Program-made: the position numbers and the translations under genes
Notes under the pieces: generated by a model
Database searches by the model: none
What the model saw: only the letters and a program-made list of their open reading frames with translations
What the model was told of the DNA's origin: nothing
Shown: in pieces, positions 53,220 through 64,000 of the stretch
Layout: every line of letters starts with the position of its first letter
How positions within the stretch are numbered: position 1 is the first letter of the stretch
NCBI RefSeq assembly: GCF_016859285.1
Contig: NC_053406.1
Location: 11,544,026-11,608,025 of the forward strand
DNA: 64,000 nucleotides
Source: Xiphias gladius
Lineage: Eukaryota > Chordata > Actinopteri > Istiophoriformes > Xiphiidae
Direction: 5' to 3'

Positions 53220-54374
53220 CATGTGGAGTGATAGCATGGAAAAAGTGTGATGACCAGGAGCTTGTTTTCATTACGTTACTGGAACCTCCGCAGTGTGAAC
53301 CAGGCGTGTGCTCACTGACACCTCCAGAGGTTAAAAAATGTTTTGTTTTCATTTTTCCACCATTTGAGTTCCAGCAGAGTTAAATAAGGTTCCTGTACTA
53401 CAGCTTGTTCCACCCACATGCTAGTATTCATTTACTAAACACACACCAGTTTACATCAAAGATGCATTGTGTCTGTGTAGCAAATTAACCACATTTCCAC
53501 TGGTGCAGTGCTGTGTGGATCGGTGCAACGCCTCAGTTAATTTAAATTACCTATTCCTTCCTTCTGCAGAACAAGATGTGGGTTAACTACCAACATCCTC
53601 CCCTTTTTTGTTTTCATTACTCAGCCATTGTAGACGCTGTCCATGGCTTGGCAGGAAAGCGCTGCGAGTCCTGGACTCTGACACCGTGTGGATCACATTT
53701 AACTATTAAAAAGGGTTGTTTTGCTTGGAGCGCGCTCGCAGCCAGAGGCTCGGCTGGTGGTGTTTCAGCCACATGTTCCAGTTCATGGGTGCCTGAACGG
53801 GTGCGCGTGCTTCCTCCCCAGTTTACACTCCAGTGACATGACCCAGAGAGGCCAAACACTTGCTGTGTGAGACACAAACCAGCTTGTCCCACCTGTGCTG
53901 AGCTGCACTGATTAGATAGGAAGGAGGTAGCTGCAGAGGGTTAAAGACATGGGGGTAGTACAGAGAGCAAGTTTGTTTTCTGCAGCAATGCCTTTGTTTA
54001 AACATATTTCTCCCCCTTCTCTGCCTTTCGTTTCTTGCCCTTTCTGCATTTCCTCTTTTTTTAATTTTTCTATTTATTGCTGAATATGACTAAGATAGCT
54101 TTTGCAAAATTACAAAGGTCAACAGAAATGACTTGCTATAGCAGAAACAGGATGTCCTTGCTCTGCTTCTTTTTCCACAAATATGAATTCTATCACTACA
54201 TTTCCAGGTCACTGACAGCTATTTTTAGCTTCTCTCTCTCCTAGAGGAAAGGAATCACACGGCGCAGTGCTTCAGATAGAGGCAAGAAAGAAAGGCTCAT
54301 TCCAAAAACAGGGTTTGTTTGAGCTGTGGTTCCTTTGGCGCCAGAGATGTGGCTGCCGGGAACACCTTCCCTTC

Positions 54375-54396
54375 ACACACACACACACACACACAC
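54375..54396. repeat. Short (CA)n microsatellite
   Basis: Pure CA run of 11 units. Confidence 0.9.
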
Positions 54397-57300
54397 CTGA
54401 GGTCTGCAGTGCTGGAGCAGCGCCAGCCAATCACCACCAAGCTTGTTTCAAAGAAGACCCCACCCCATCTTCCAGTAATGTCCAATTTCAGGAGTAAGTG
54501 AGCTTGGTCTCGTTCGAAAGATTTAGTTTGGCTGAGTCTCCACACTGTTTTTCTTCTCCTCTGGCTCTGGAGGTTAAATAGTGTCAGAGTCAGTCGCACT
54601 GAGCAGCGAGTTTGTCTGGGCCAAAAGTGAGACTACTCCCAGAAAAGGCAACACTTTTCCTTATAGGTTTCTCAGGAATATTTCATTGTGAGCCCAACAG
54701 TGTATTTGTTGATTCTAAAGCAACACAGAACAGGTCTATTCACACAGGATTTGTACAATTTGTTTTTTGTAAAAAGGCATAAAAACACCTCAGCGGTTAT
54801 CCCGCTTTGGCTGCTGACACTATGTTTTTGTCTGCTGAGGAGAAATCCCTCCATCTGGTCATGGGTCTGATTAAAGGCGATCATTATGGCATCAATGCGC
54901 CTCCCTCATAGACTTAAACCCCTGCTCACCCCTGAGGGGAAAAAAGAGAAAATAAAGCATCCTTCAGTACCCTGCCCTCCCTCCTTCTGCAGTCCCTCAC
55001 CCCCCTTGAGCACTATCCCTTTCCTGTGCTGTTTTGATGTGTAAATGAGCGTATTGAAAACCTGCAGGCCCCCAAAGAGATGCTTTCCATGAAAATGCAT
55101 CAGTCAGAGAGCACCAGAGTTCACACAGCTCAGCACTCCTCGCAACCGGACTCCAATCAGACACCCAGCGGTACCCTGCTGCTCCCTCGCCTGTTATAAC
55201 AAGACACAAACACATATCCAGTAAAATCACACACACGCACACAGTTGCACAGAAAGCCTGCTGACCCATATCATTATGCAGACATAAACATTTACACGGT
55301 GACCTTTGAGAAGTCTCCAGTTTGAGAATTTGGCTTTACAGTGACTTTTTGTTGAAATGAGCATACAGTGTCAAGTGGCTGAAGAGATGCAGCAGCTGAA
55401 ATTTTTCTGCAGCGTTTATCACGTCAGTGAAATGAAAGCACACAGGCTGAAAGATTAAAAGTCTCTTTTGGCATACACAGGATTGTTCAGTGTCTTGGAA
55501 TTTCAGCAGCACTGCAAAGGAAATACTTAAAGGTTTTTATTCCATTCAAAATAACATGTTCTCTAATCCACAGCTACACACTTATCAGGAGGTTATATAC
55601 AGTGGGTTAAGCCAAAACGCCTCGTCATAGCCCCTCTTCATTTAGTCTAAGATCCATCTGTCAGGATTCATTTTTCATCCTCGGTTGACATAATGCCAAC
55701 TGTTAGTGGTATGATTTCTCATTTTTCTGTGTCACTATATCAAACAAGAATGGCAAATAAGGCAAATTGATGCACTAGATTAAAGAACATGACTCTTGAT
55801 TCAAGAGGATTTCATTAAAAAAAAAAAAAAAAAAGTTCATTGTGATGGAAACACGTAGCAAATTTTCACTCCACTAACAGATTTTGTTCTCTTTAAAAAA
55901 AAAGAAAAGACATAGAGCGTCAGTAACAGACTAAGTTGTAACTCTACTGAAGGACATAAATTGTCAGTCTCAATTTCCGGACGTTATCCTTTCATCCTCA
56001 CCCAAAGAGGGGAGAGGCATGAACTTGAAGGAATGTCCTTTTGAATTTAAATCAGAATGAAGTATAAATTAAACATCAGCCAAAATGGACTCAAATCAAG
56101 ATTTAGACTTGAATTAACAAAAATACTTAAAGATCCCATTCTGACATGTTTAAAGACACATAGAAAATACTAATTTATGTCTGATGTGTTTTTTTCCCAC
56201 AAAAGAAATGTTAAAATTCTTATTCACCCTCTTTGAAAATCCCTAATGCAAATATTGTTCATTAAAAAAGTTTAATTACTAAACAGAAGAAGTGTCCTCC
56301 TCTCAGTGAATGCGTGTAAGTTTCACACTGAACCAGGATTGGCTTCCAAACTAGTTGTCATGTCACAGAGTCCTTCTCATACGTCCTCGTGTTAAACTCA
56401 GCAACTCAAATAACCTCAAATTCAAAAGTGTAAGAATGAAACACCGGCACACATTTCAGGACTGTAGCTGGTGGCATCATGAAGATTTTGGATTAAATGA
56501 CAGGTTTTGTTCATCTTAACAAGGAGCATATGAGTCGCGCTTCCACACGCAAATTAGCAAAAACAAGTTTCTGTGCGACACCGATACTTTTTTTGTCCCT
56601 CGAGCAAAGAGTTCACAGTGACAACATAAGAAAAATAAGTAAATATTTTTACATTAAAAGCAAAACAAATGGCATGAATTTTCACTGAATGACATGAAAG
56701 GCCTCTATGTGCTGTTGGAACAGCAGAGTGACTGTCTCCCTTGGCCCACTGACTGATGTTTTAGTTTTGTTCCAAAGGGATGCATGTATAAGCTTTGAGT
56801 ACATCTAGATCTTGTTCATACATATACTAAATGCACTTAATGTTAAGTTACTTTGGACAAATTAAGTGTTGTAATGTCAAAGATGTCAAAGGTGTGGACA
56901 GGTCAGAATGGACGAAATAGGAGCTGCAGCACAACACAAATTGGTAACAAGAACGACAAAAAGGCCGTTCAGAATATATTAAGAACACAGTGCAGGAGCA
57001 GAAAATTTCAAGAAAAAGTTTCCAGCTTTTTGCAGGATCTTTTTTTCCATGTGTTTTTTTAATGTCCTTTGATCAATAAGCAGAAGACAGAGAAGTAAAG
57101 CTTTCTCATCCCTCTGTACTCATTCCTGTGCTCTGTCTGCCTGTGGCTGAAGGAGGGATGAATCGGTGAACAGAGGGAGGTTCCGCCGGTCGCTCTCGCT
57201 CTCTGAAGCCAACAGCATTGCTGTGATCACTGTTAATCTCCTTTGCCACTCTGCTGCCATCTCCTCAAATACATTCATCTCATTTCCAATAGTGTTCACG

Positions 57301-58518
57301 GCCTCATCTTCCTTTCTAATTAGGCACCATCAAGATTTCAGAAGTCACCCTTTGGTGTTCTGCGGCAGGCGAGATCGCTCATTGAGCTAGGGGGTCAGTG
57401 ATGGCAAGTATTTGTTTGAGGGTTAAATCACAGCAGGCCTTTCATCATGTTGTTATGTTGCACGATCAGAGGCTTGGGATTATGTAGGTCAGACGTTGGA
57501 GAGAGAGAGCGCCCCTTTTGTAGCTGCCATTTTTATTCAGTTGCTAGGCAGCACCCGCTCTAATCTCTTGTACCAAAGAGTGTCTCCCCGGAGAAAAAGA
57601 GAGGGAGCAGGAGTTACAAAGGACGGGGAAAAAAAAGTGAAAACAGCATCAACAAAGAACATAAACCCATGCGAGGACTGCTTTTAGAAACACTCTAAAG
57701 GGAGGGAGTGTAAAAGGATAGGATGGGGGAGTCTAAGATCGGTCCTGAAACCTGCTCTTGCCTTCCTGAACATCCTTAAACCCCTGTGGTTTTGTTTGTG
57801 CCATTGACTGAAGAACTAAAGGATGATCAACCAATCACACAAATCCAGCAGCAGGGTAGATTCAACATTCAAATATGTGCCCCTTTGCAAATGCTGGGAA
57901 ACATTATTTTAGTGTTAGGGTACGAGAACTTAGCATCTTTCAACTCTTCAGTCTAGCTTTTAAGTGGAAATGCCCCTGTGGTTCAGTGAAAGCGGGACAG
58001 TTGATGTGAGTCAAGATTTTGGCACAAATTGTCTGTCAGCCGGTACCGAAGTGGATCAGAATCACACTGTTCTGGCAAGTGTGTCTGCTGTCACACTGCC
58101 ACTGCACCCCCATCCTAAATGTGCTCATGTCACACTCCGCCATCAAAGGCTCACCCCTCGGCTCTGTGTTCTGAGAGAGGAGGCAGCCCCCCCCCGAATC
58201 ACACACTGATCCCCTCCCTCCCACCCTGGCCCCCGGGCTCCGGGTAAGGATCTGCTATTCTGCGCTGCATTTCACACTCTTTGATTTTGAGTTTTGAAGT
58301 TTGTTCTTGTCTGCGTTTTCTCCTCTTCTTTAGACTTGGTTGTCTTTCTTATTGACGGTCTTGATTCGTGAAGTTTCCAGATGATGTGCGCTCTGCAACT
58401 TGGCAATGGAGCACCGCTGGCTCTGGTGCTGCCTGTAATCACTTGTAGTATACCTGCTTTTAATCATTTAACATTTGCAAAGACAGAAAAAGCCTTTATG
58501 TAAGGGAAGAAATTAGTC

Positions 58519-58822
58519 TTATTTTGGGACATTTGGGGAAATACACTTTTTTTATCTTTCTTGCCGAGAGTTAGGTGAGAAGACGGATACCATTCTCACA
58601 TCAGCGCAGTAAGCCAGCAGCTGGTTAGCTTAGGTTAGCATAAAGACTGGAAACATTTTGTTACTTTTGGACGAAACCGGGCTAGCTGTTTCCCCGTTAC
58701 CAGTCTTTATGCTAAGCTAAGATAACCAGCTGCAGCTTCATACTTACTAATGGAGTGGTATTCCAATCTTCTAATCTAACTCTCTGCAAGAAAGCAAATA
58801 AGTGTATGTCCCAAAATTTTAA
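58519..58822. repeat. Fold-back repeat family, copy E (compact)
   Basis: TTATTTTGGGACATTTGGGG at the left and AGTGTATGTCCCAAAATTTT at the right are inverted ends. Between them GCTGGTTAGCTTAGGTTAGC and ATAAAGACTGGAAAC face TTACCAGTCTTTATGCTAAG and CTAAGATAACCAGCTGC on the other arm. The centre is largely deleted, so the whole copy could fold into one hairpin. Confidence 0.85.
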
Positions 58823-61800
58823 AATAATTTTTTAAAAGGAACATTTACACTCATGTACATGTAATAGATAAGTGAGTGAGTGAGTAAGTGGGACACATGT
58901 AGCAGTCTCAAACAGAGGAGTGATTTTACTCGACCAGACTGTCTAAAGGTATAAAAGTCCTTTGTGAAGCAGCTCAAAAGTTTGTATGGGGGGTTGTAAT
59001 TGGCTAATTAGGGAGAAACTGTGTTTGTTCGGTGCTTGTGAGTGTGTGCGGAGTTTTGTTTTTTGGGGGGGGGTTTTGGAGGGGGGGGTATTTATGCCTG
59101 GTTTCTGCTCTTGCTTTCTCTAAATGAACTTGTTAATTAACTCACATTTGTTCTTTTCACACGTTATGCAAGTAGCCACTGAGATTGTCCAGGGTTATTT
59201 GCATTTTGTGGACAAAATGAGACAGAAAATTAAACGGGACATTTCGGGGCAGTTCAAACGCATTTGGCCAAAAAAACAAAAATTCCTATCATCAATTAAG
59301 CCCCTTTTTTCCGGCCAGGACTGTTGACTCAAGCTGATCACTGTACATTAGCCAGTCTGTGTAGTAAAGGAATCCAGCTGGGGCCACACTCACTCTAACA
59401 CTGGACCTTTTGTCGAGGTCTCAACCCCCCTACAAGTAAAATAAAAACCTTGTTGCATGAGAGATACTCTTTGTGCAGAAGCAGACATTGTTCCTATTGT
59501 GGCGTGTCAAAGCTGACATGCCAGGTACAACACAGTGCTGAATAAACTGTGGTTTGTGTACATACTGTAACTGTAGGCTGTGGAAAAGGAGCAAGGCAGC
59601 GGTCTGTGATGATCTTGGCGGCCAGTGAGGATTTGGCATGCAGAGCAAGAGCTAGAGCAGCAGTACCACATGCAGCTCTTTCCCTCAGGATAATAACTGC
59701 TTGTGGAGCAGAGAGGGAGAAAACCTGCAAGGATCAGTCTTCCTGTTCACACCCCATCATGCATGAGCTGGCAGGATCCTTGTGTTGTTCTGGTCATGAG
59801 ACATTTCCTGTGTGTGTTTTGGGGTTGCATCTGGGCTTGTTTACAGCCCAGGATAGAGCCTCATTAAGTGGAACATGGTACTAGGCAAACGTTGGGGGGG
59901 GGGGCTCAAGTGCCTATTAGTGGGGCCGGCCTCTAGCCCCAAACCAGAACCCAACTGGGCCAGGTGCTCCGTGCTGCAGCATGGTTTCCTCAACAGAGCC
60001 AAACAGGGTTTAAAGGGGCTTACTCATTAGAAAAGTGTGCATCGTTAATTTCCAACAAAAATTCCCCCCACTCACAAACACCACATGTTTTACCATCCAT
60101 AATGATTTGTTCACTTGAACACTGAATTAATGAATAATACTGACGATATTTTGTATTTCACTTATTTTCAACAAATCCCATGAAAAGACCAAAACCAACA
60201 ATATGTTGGTCCATCTCTCAGTACCTTACAACTTCTCTGCTATGTCTGTGGCTCTCAGTGCCAAACCCATTCTTTCCTACAGAAGACATCAAAAATATAT
60301 ATTTTCATTTAAAAAAACGACATTATTTCTTAAAACAGCTGGCAACTGAGCAGATTTTAGCAAATATTTCCCAAACAGGAGTAAATGGTGCATTTGTCGG
60401 GGACTATTTTCAGCGGTGGATTAATATGCACTTGGTGCGCTGGTGATATTTATGGCAGCAAGACAGTGTGTATGTTGGACTGACTTGAACTACAGTGCCC
60501 ACATTCATCATAATGAAGGAACAAGTCACCCAATGAAACAGTGAGGCTCAAGGGGTGTTTTTACAGGTTTTTAAAAAACAGTGAAGCTCTAGGAATAAGA
60601 TATAGCAAGCTTTGGATACACAGATAATACCTGTTGTTGGTTTTTAGGCTTTCGGGAATCAGGAAAATATAGAATATCACCAGCTTTATCCTTCAGGAGG
60701 AAATTCATTGCAGAGTGTGACCATGGCCAGTACATACAGACCAAGGCAGAAATATGACTGAAAACATTTCTAGCACACTGAGGTGTACTTGATTCATCCC
60801 TCCTTTCTGGTTATGCATGTGCAAGGATCCTCTCCTCATTCATTTTTCAGTGCACACAACTACTAGATCCTCACAGCCCTCACAGGCCCCTCTCTCAGCA
60901 GCAGCTACATGAATTCCTCCCCAGCTACATTGTGAAGTGTCCTGCAAAGACTAAAGCTGTGCAGCAGAGGACAAAGCATAGAGGGATTAGCATCCCCCGC
61001 CTTTCTGCTCATGCACACCCACACCGTGTAACACTCAACATAATCAAACACTCACCCAGTGTGACACACAACACAACCAAACACTCTTCTGGGGCTGTGC
61101 TACTAAAACAAACCCTGGGCTGGGACCCCTAGGGCTGAGGAGAGCGGCGGAGGAGCTGAGGAGGCGGATGTGAGGGAGGCCAAGAACTCACGGTGTTTAT
61201 GCTGAACAGCCAGGGAGTGGGAAACGCATGGAACACGATCCCCATGTTTTCCTTACCCCAGCTAATCCGACAAAACGACAGAGGGAGCAGATTCCCTTAC
61301 AGAGAAAGCTGCCACTTAGATATTTATCCTCACTAAGGCAAACATCTGGCCCCGGCGGGCTCTTTTCATAGGGCGATACGAGTGGGTGTGATACTCGGCT
61401 ACATTTATTTGGGTGTGAAGTTTTAATTAAAAGTGAAAGCGATGCCTGCCAGCCAACCCCCCCAGCTTTGTCTATCCCCTGAGCTTCATCTGAGCGTGGA
61501 ATGAAGAGAAAAAAGCATAACCAGAGAAGAAGAGACAGACAGATGGCAGAAAAAAGAAGAAAGCAGACAAACAAATGCAGATCCAGAAGAAGAAGAGATA
61601 CAGAGAGGAGATATAGAGAAATTTATCCACTCAGGAGGTGCTCAGAATGTGAATTTTCCCTTCTTGCTGTTTGTTTTCAGTTGCAGTCAGATGGAACAGT
61701 CTGAGTTACAGACAAAGGTGCCCGTTGCCCCCACACACAGAGGAGGGCGTATTGCTTACAGAAAAATCTGCTTACTCTCCTGAGTCTGGTTTTCCAGAAG

Positions 61801-61859
61801 CACCCTTGCATGCAAGATCATCTTTGTCAACTGGCTCGGAACAGGAAGGAGTTGTATAG
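58823..61859. other. Noncoding DNA
   Basis: No gene recognised. G runs occur at 59066-59090 and 59893-59902. The block 61190-61480 looks single-copy and could be a conserved noncoding element; its 125-codon minus-strand frame has no recognised similarity. Confidence 0.4.
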
Positions 61860-62810
61860 AGTTATATAAAGCACAGAGGGCCTATAGGAAGACATTCAAT
61901 GGAGAGCACACTCTGGGTAAACTGTTCAGAAATGTATTGATTGCTAGGTTATGAAAGTTCTGTGAGGAAAATTTTTTCCGAAGGAAACTAAGGGAGGTTT
62001 TAGAAGGAGGTACTCCACCACTTATCATACTTTTTCCACTGAAACACATTGTTGATCTGTAGTGTTTTAAAAAGAAAAAGGCTGTTTTGTTCATTCATTG
62101 ATTACAAAAAGGCGTTCGATGCAGTTTGGAAGGATGCATTCTGATAAAAACTCTCAAAAGAAGCTATTACTGGTACATTCTTGGATGTAGTAATGAATAT
62201 GTAAAAAAAACATCAAATCATGTGTATTTGCTAATGGTATTAAATCTGAGTTTTTTTGCAAGCCTAGCAGGAGTTAGACAGGACGAATATTTATAGCAAT
62301 TTTTTTGCATTATTTGTCAATGACCCAGAGGACTATCTAGCCGCCAGCCATTCTGATGACACAATAATAGATAGCTATATCCAGCTTATGGTGCTGATGT
62401 ATGCAGATGATAGCATCATTATGTCTACAACAAAGGAACTGTTACAGTAAGCAATAGACTATACTGTACGTGTGATTTCTGCGAGAAATGGAAATTGGAA
62501 AGTTAATAATGATAAAACTAAAATCACAGTTTTTGATTGTAGAAAAGCTGATATTAGGAAAGTTTGTACGCAATGGAGAAAATCTAGAGACTGTTGATTG
62601 CTTTAAATGTCTCAGTGTCGTTATGAATTACAGTGATTCATTTAAGATAGCTGTTGAGGAGCTCCATCAGCAGGCCTCCTGTGCAATGTTTGCCATTTTC
62701 TGTAAATGTATAAAATTTGATTTATCTGTAGATATCACACTAGGCTTTTTTTTACGCAAGTGCTCCATACCATGTGATCATGGTCCTGAGTCACATAAGT
62801 AAGATTCTGA
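61860..62810 (+). mobile_element. Degraded LINE (non-LTR) reverse transcriptase remnant
   Basis: The reading FIDYKKAFDAVW at 62094-62129 is the conserved A-type motif of non-LTR reverse transcriptases. MYADDSIIM around 62397-62423 is the catalytic YADD motif in the same frame. A later open stretch, 62488-62802, contains GENLETVDCFKCLSVVMNYSDSFK, shifted 3' thumb-region sequence typical of such elements. Stops and frameshifts make it inactive. The exact LINE clade is not determined. Confidence 0.85.
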
Positions 62811-63470
62811 AAGAGTCTGACAGGAGTCAGCAAAACTAAAGGGCAATTCTTAACATTCATCCATCCGGTTTTGTAGTTTTCATGTTTCTGTAAATTGTCT
62901 TTATCTAGTGGTCCTCTCCTGACACATAAAGATATTTTTGTTGGCTTAAATCCTGACACCACTGCAGCTTTTGCATTGAGGTCACATTCGGAGCAGCAGT
63001 TTATGAGTGAGACTGAGCTCATGCTGTGTTTACCAATCGCCTCCGGATACGAAATGCTGGGGCCTCGTTTATGAGCTGGCACATTGATTCCCTCGTCACT
63101 TTAATTTTAAAAAAGCTCATTGTACTCACACCTTGTTCATAGCAATGCAGGTAATAAAGCTAAACCTTCCATCTATCAGTTGTAATTGCCTTTAGGAGGC
63201 AGAAAAAAAGTGTGTGACTGAGCTTCAGTGCCCCCACGGGATAACTGTTCCTGTTTACTTTAAATTAAAGCCGGGGCTGGTTTTGGTAACACAGAGCAGG
63301 GAACTTATACACATTTGTCAAGTTTAAGTTTTAAAAAATGCTAATGTAAAGTTTTCTACATTTAGTCCAAATGAAAACTTTATTTACTTAATGTATTTAT
63401 TGTCTAGATATTTTAATAATTAGTCATCACACTTGCTATAGACATGGGGACCCTTGCGGTTACAGTGCTT
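62811..63470. other. Noncoding DNA
   Basis: Nothing recognised. The 115-codon minus-strand frame at 62735-63082 overlaps the LINE remnant and has no known similarity. Confidence 0.45.
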
Positions 63471-63940
63471 AAAGGAATAGTTCAAAATTTCAGGAAATGT
63501 GCTGTTCACTTCTTTGCTGAGAGTTAGATGAGAGGATTGATACTAATGTAATATTTGTACAATAAATAAGAAGCTAAGGCCAGCAGCCTGTTTCAGTTAG
63601 CCTGGCTCTGTCCAAAGGTTTAAAAAATCTGCTTACCTGCACCTCTAACGCTCACTTGTTAACACATTAGGTGCCAGACTGTTTCTTGGCCAGTCACAGT
63701 GACTTCTTGAAGTGTTGTTATCACCATCACTTTCCACATTAAACAAACAAGATATAAAGTGTTAAGTAGTGAACTTTAGAAGTGCTAGTAGGCAGAGTTT
63801 GTTACCTTTGGACAGAATCCAGCTAACTGTTTCCACCTGTTTCCAGTCATTATGCTAAGCTAAGCTAAATGGCTGCTCGCTGTGGCGTCATATTTAGCAG
63901 ACATGAGAGCTGTATTGATGTTGACATTTATATATCTGCA
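63471..63940 (+). repeat. Fold-back repeat family, copy F (both arms)
   Basis: Starts AAAGGAATAGTTCAAAATTT and contains TTTGCTGAGAGTTAGATGAG, TAGCCTGGCTCTGTCCAAAG, ACTGTTTCTTGGCCAGTCAC. The opposite arm has AGTGCTAGTAGGCAGAGTTT, TGTTTCCAGTCATTATGC and TAAGCTAAGCTAAATGGCTG. It is among the longest copies in the window. Confidence 0.8.
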
Positions 63941-64000
63941 AGAAGATATCTAGAAACATAAAATATAGATACACCTGTCAGTATAATGCAGTACTGTACT

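Larger units (their letters stand above)
52091..58518. other. Noncoding region downstream of fzd9
   Basis: No gene recognised. It includes a CAG array (53179-53219) and a CA run (54375-54396). Blocks at 52200-52560 and 57140-57390 look single-copy and could be conserved noncoding elements. Short open frames on both strands show no similarity I recognise. Confidence 0.45.

Overview
This window is nuclear DNA of a bony fish, most likely a spiny-rayed (percomorph) teleost. The evidence is vertebrate intron-exon structure, three clearly recognisable vertebrate proteins, many long CA/GT and AT microsatellites, a decayed Tc1-like transposon of the type common in fish, and several MITE-like repeat families I know from teleost genomes. 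Coding sequence is sparse: about 3.7 kb of 64 kb, with all three genes on the + strand. I saw no operon, CRISPR, phage or plasmid structure and could identify no RNA gene.

Layout. 1-2.36 kb: no recognisable gene, but a perfect 52-bp palindrome at 943-994. 2.37-2.90 kb: an internally deleted Tc1-like transposase remnant ending about 200 bp before the next gene. 3.09-4.40 kb: rnf7 (SAG/RBX2), three exons, 110 aa, with a poly(A) signal at 4684. 7.20-12.29 kb: grk7, the cone photoreceptor opsin kinase, four coding exons, 545 aa, with a C-terminal prenylation box CIIL. 12.3-49 kb: a gene-poor stretch of about 37 kb filled with microsatellites and dispersed repeats. 49.757-51.514 kb: fzd9, an intronless Frizzled-9 Wnt receptor of 585 aa, whose putative 5' leader has a strong-context upstream ORF (ATG-GGG-AAA-TAG). 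51.5-64 kb: no further recognisable gene; it holds repeats, stretches that could be conserved noncoding elements, and a degraded LINE reverse transcriptase at 61.9-62.8 kb.

Context. From memory, rnf7 next to grk7 matches the human 3q23 neighbourhood (RNF7-GRK7), so this is ancestral linkage. FZD9 lies elsewhere in human (7q11.23), so its position about 37 kb from grk7 suggests a fish-lineage rearrangement or another chromosomal history. The three genes act in unrelated processes: cullin-RING ubiquitin ligation, cone opsin shut-off and Wnt reception.

I found no convincing new protein system. The most useful second-look items are the fzd9 upstream ORFs, the perfect zero-spacer palindrome, the nested and fold-back repeat families, and noncoding blocks that need an alignment to judge. 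Which teleost paralogue (a or b) of grk7 and fzd9 is present cannot be decided here.
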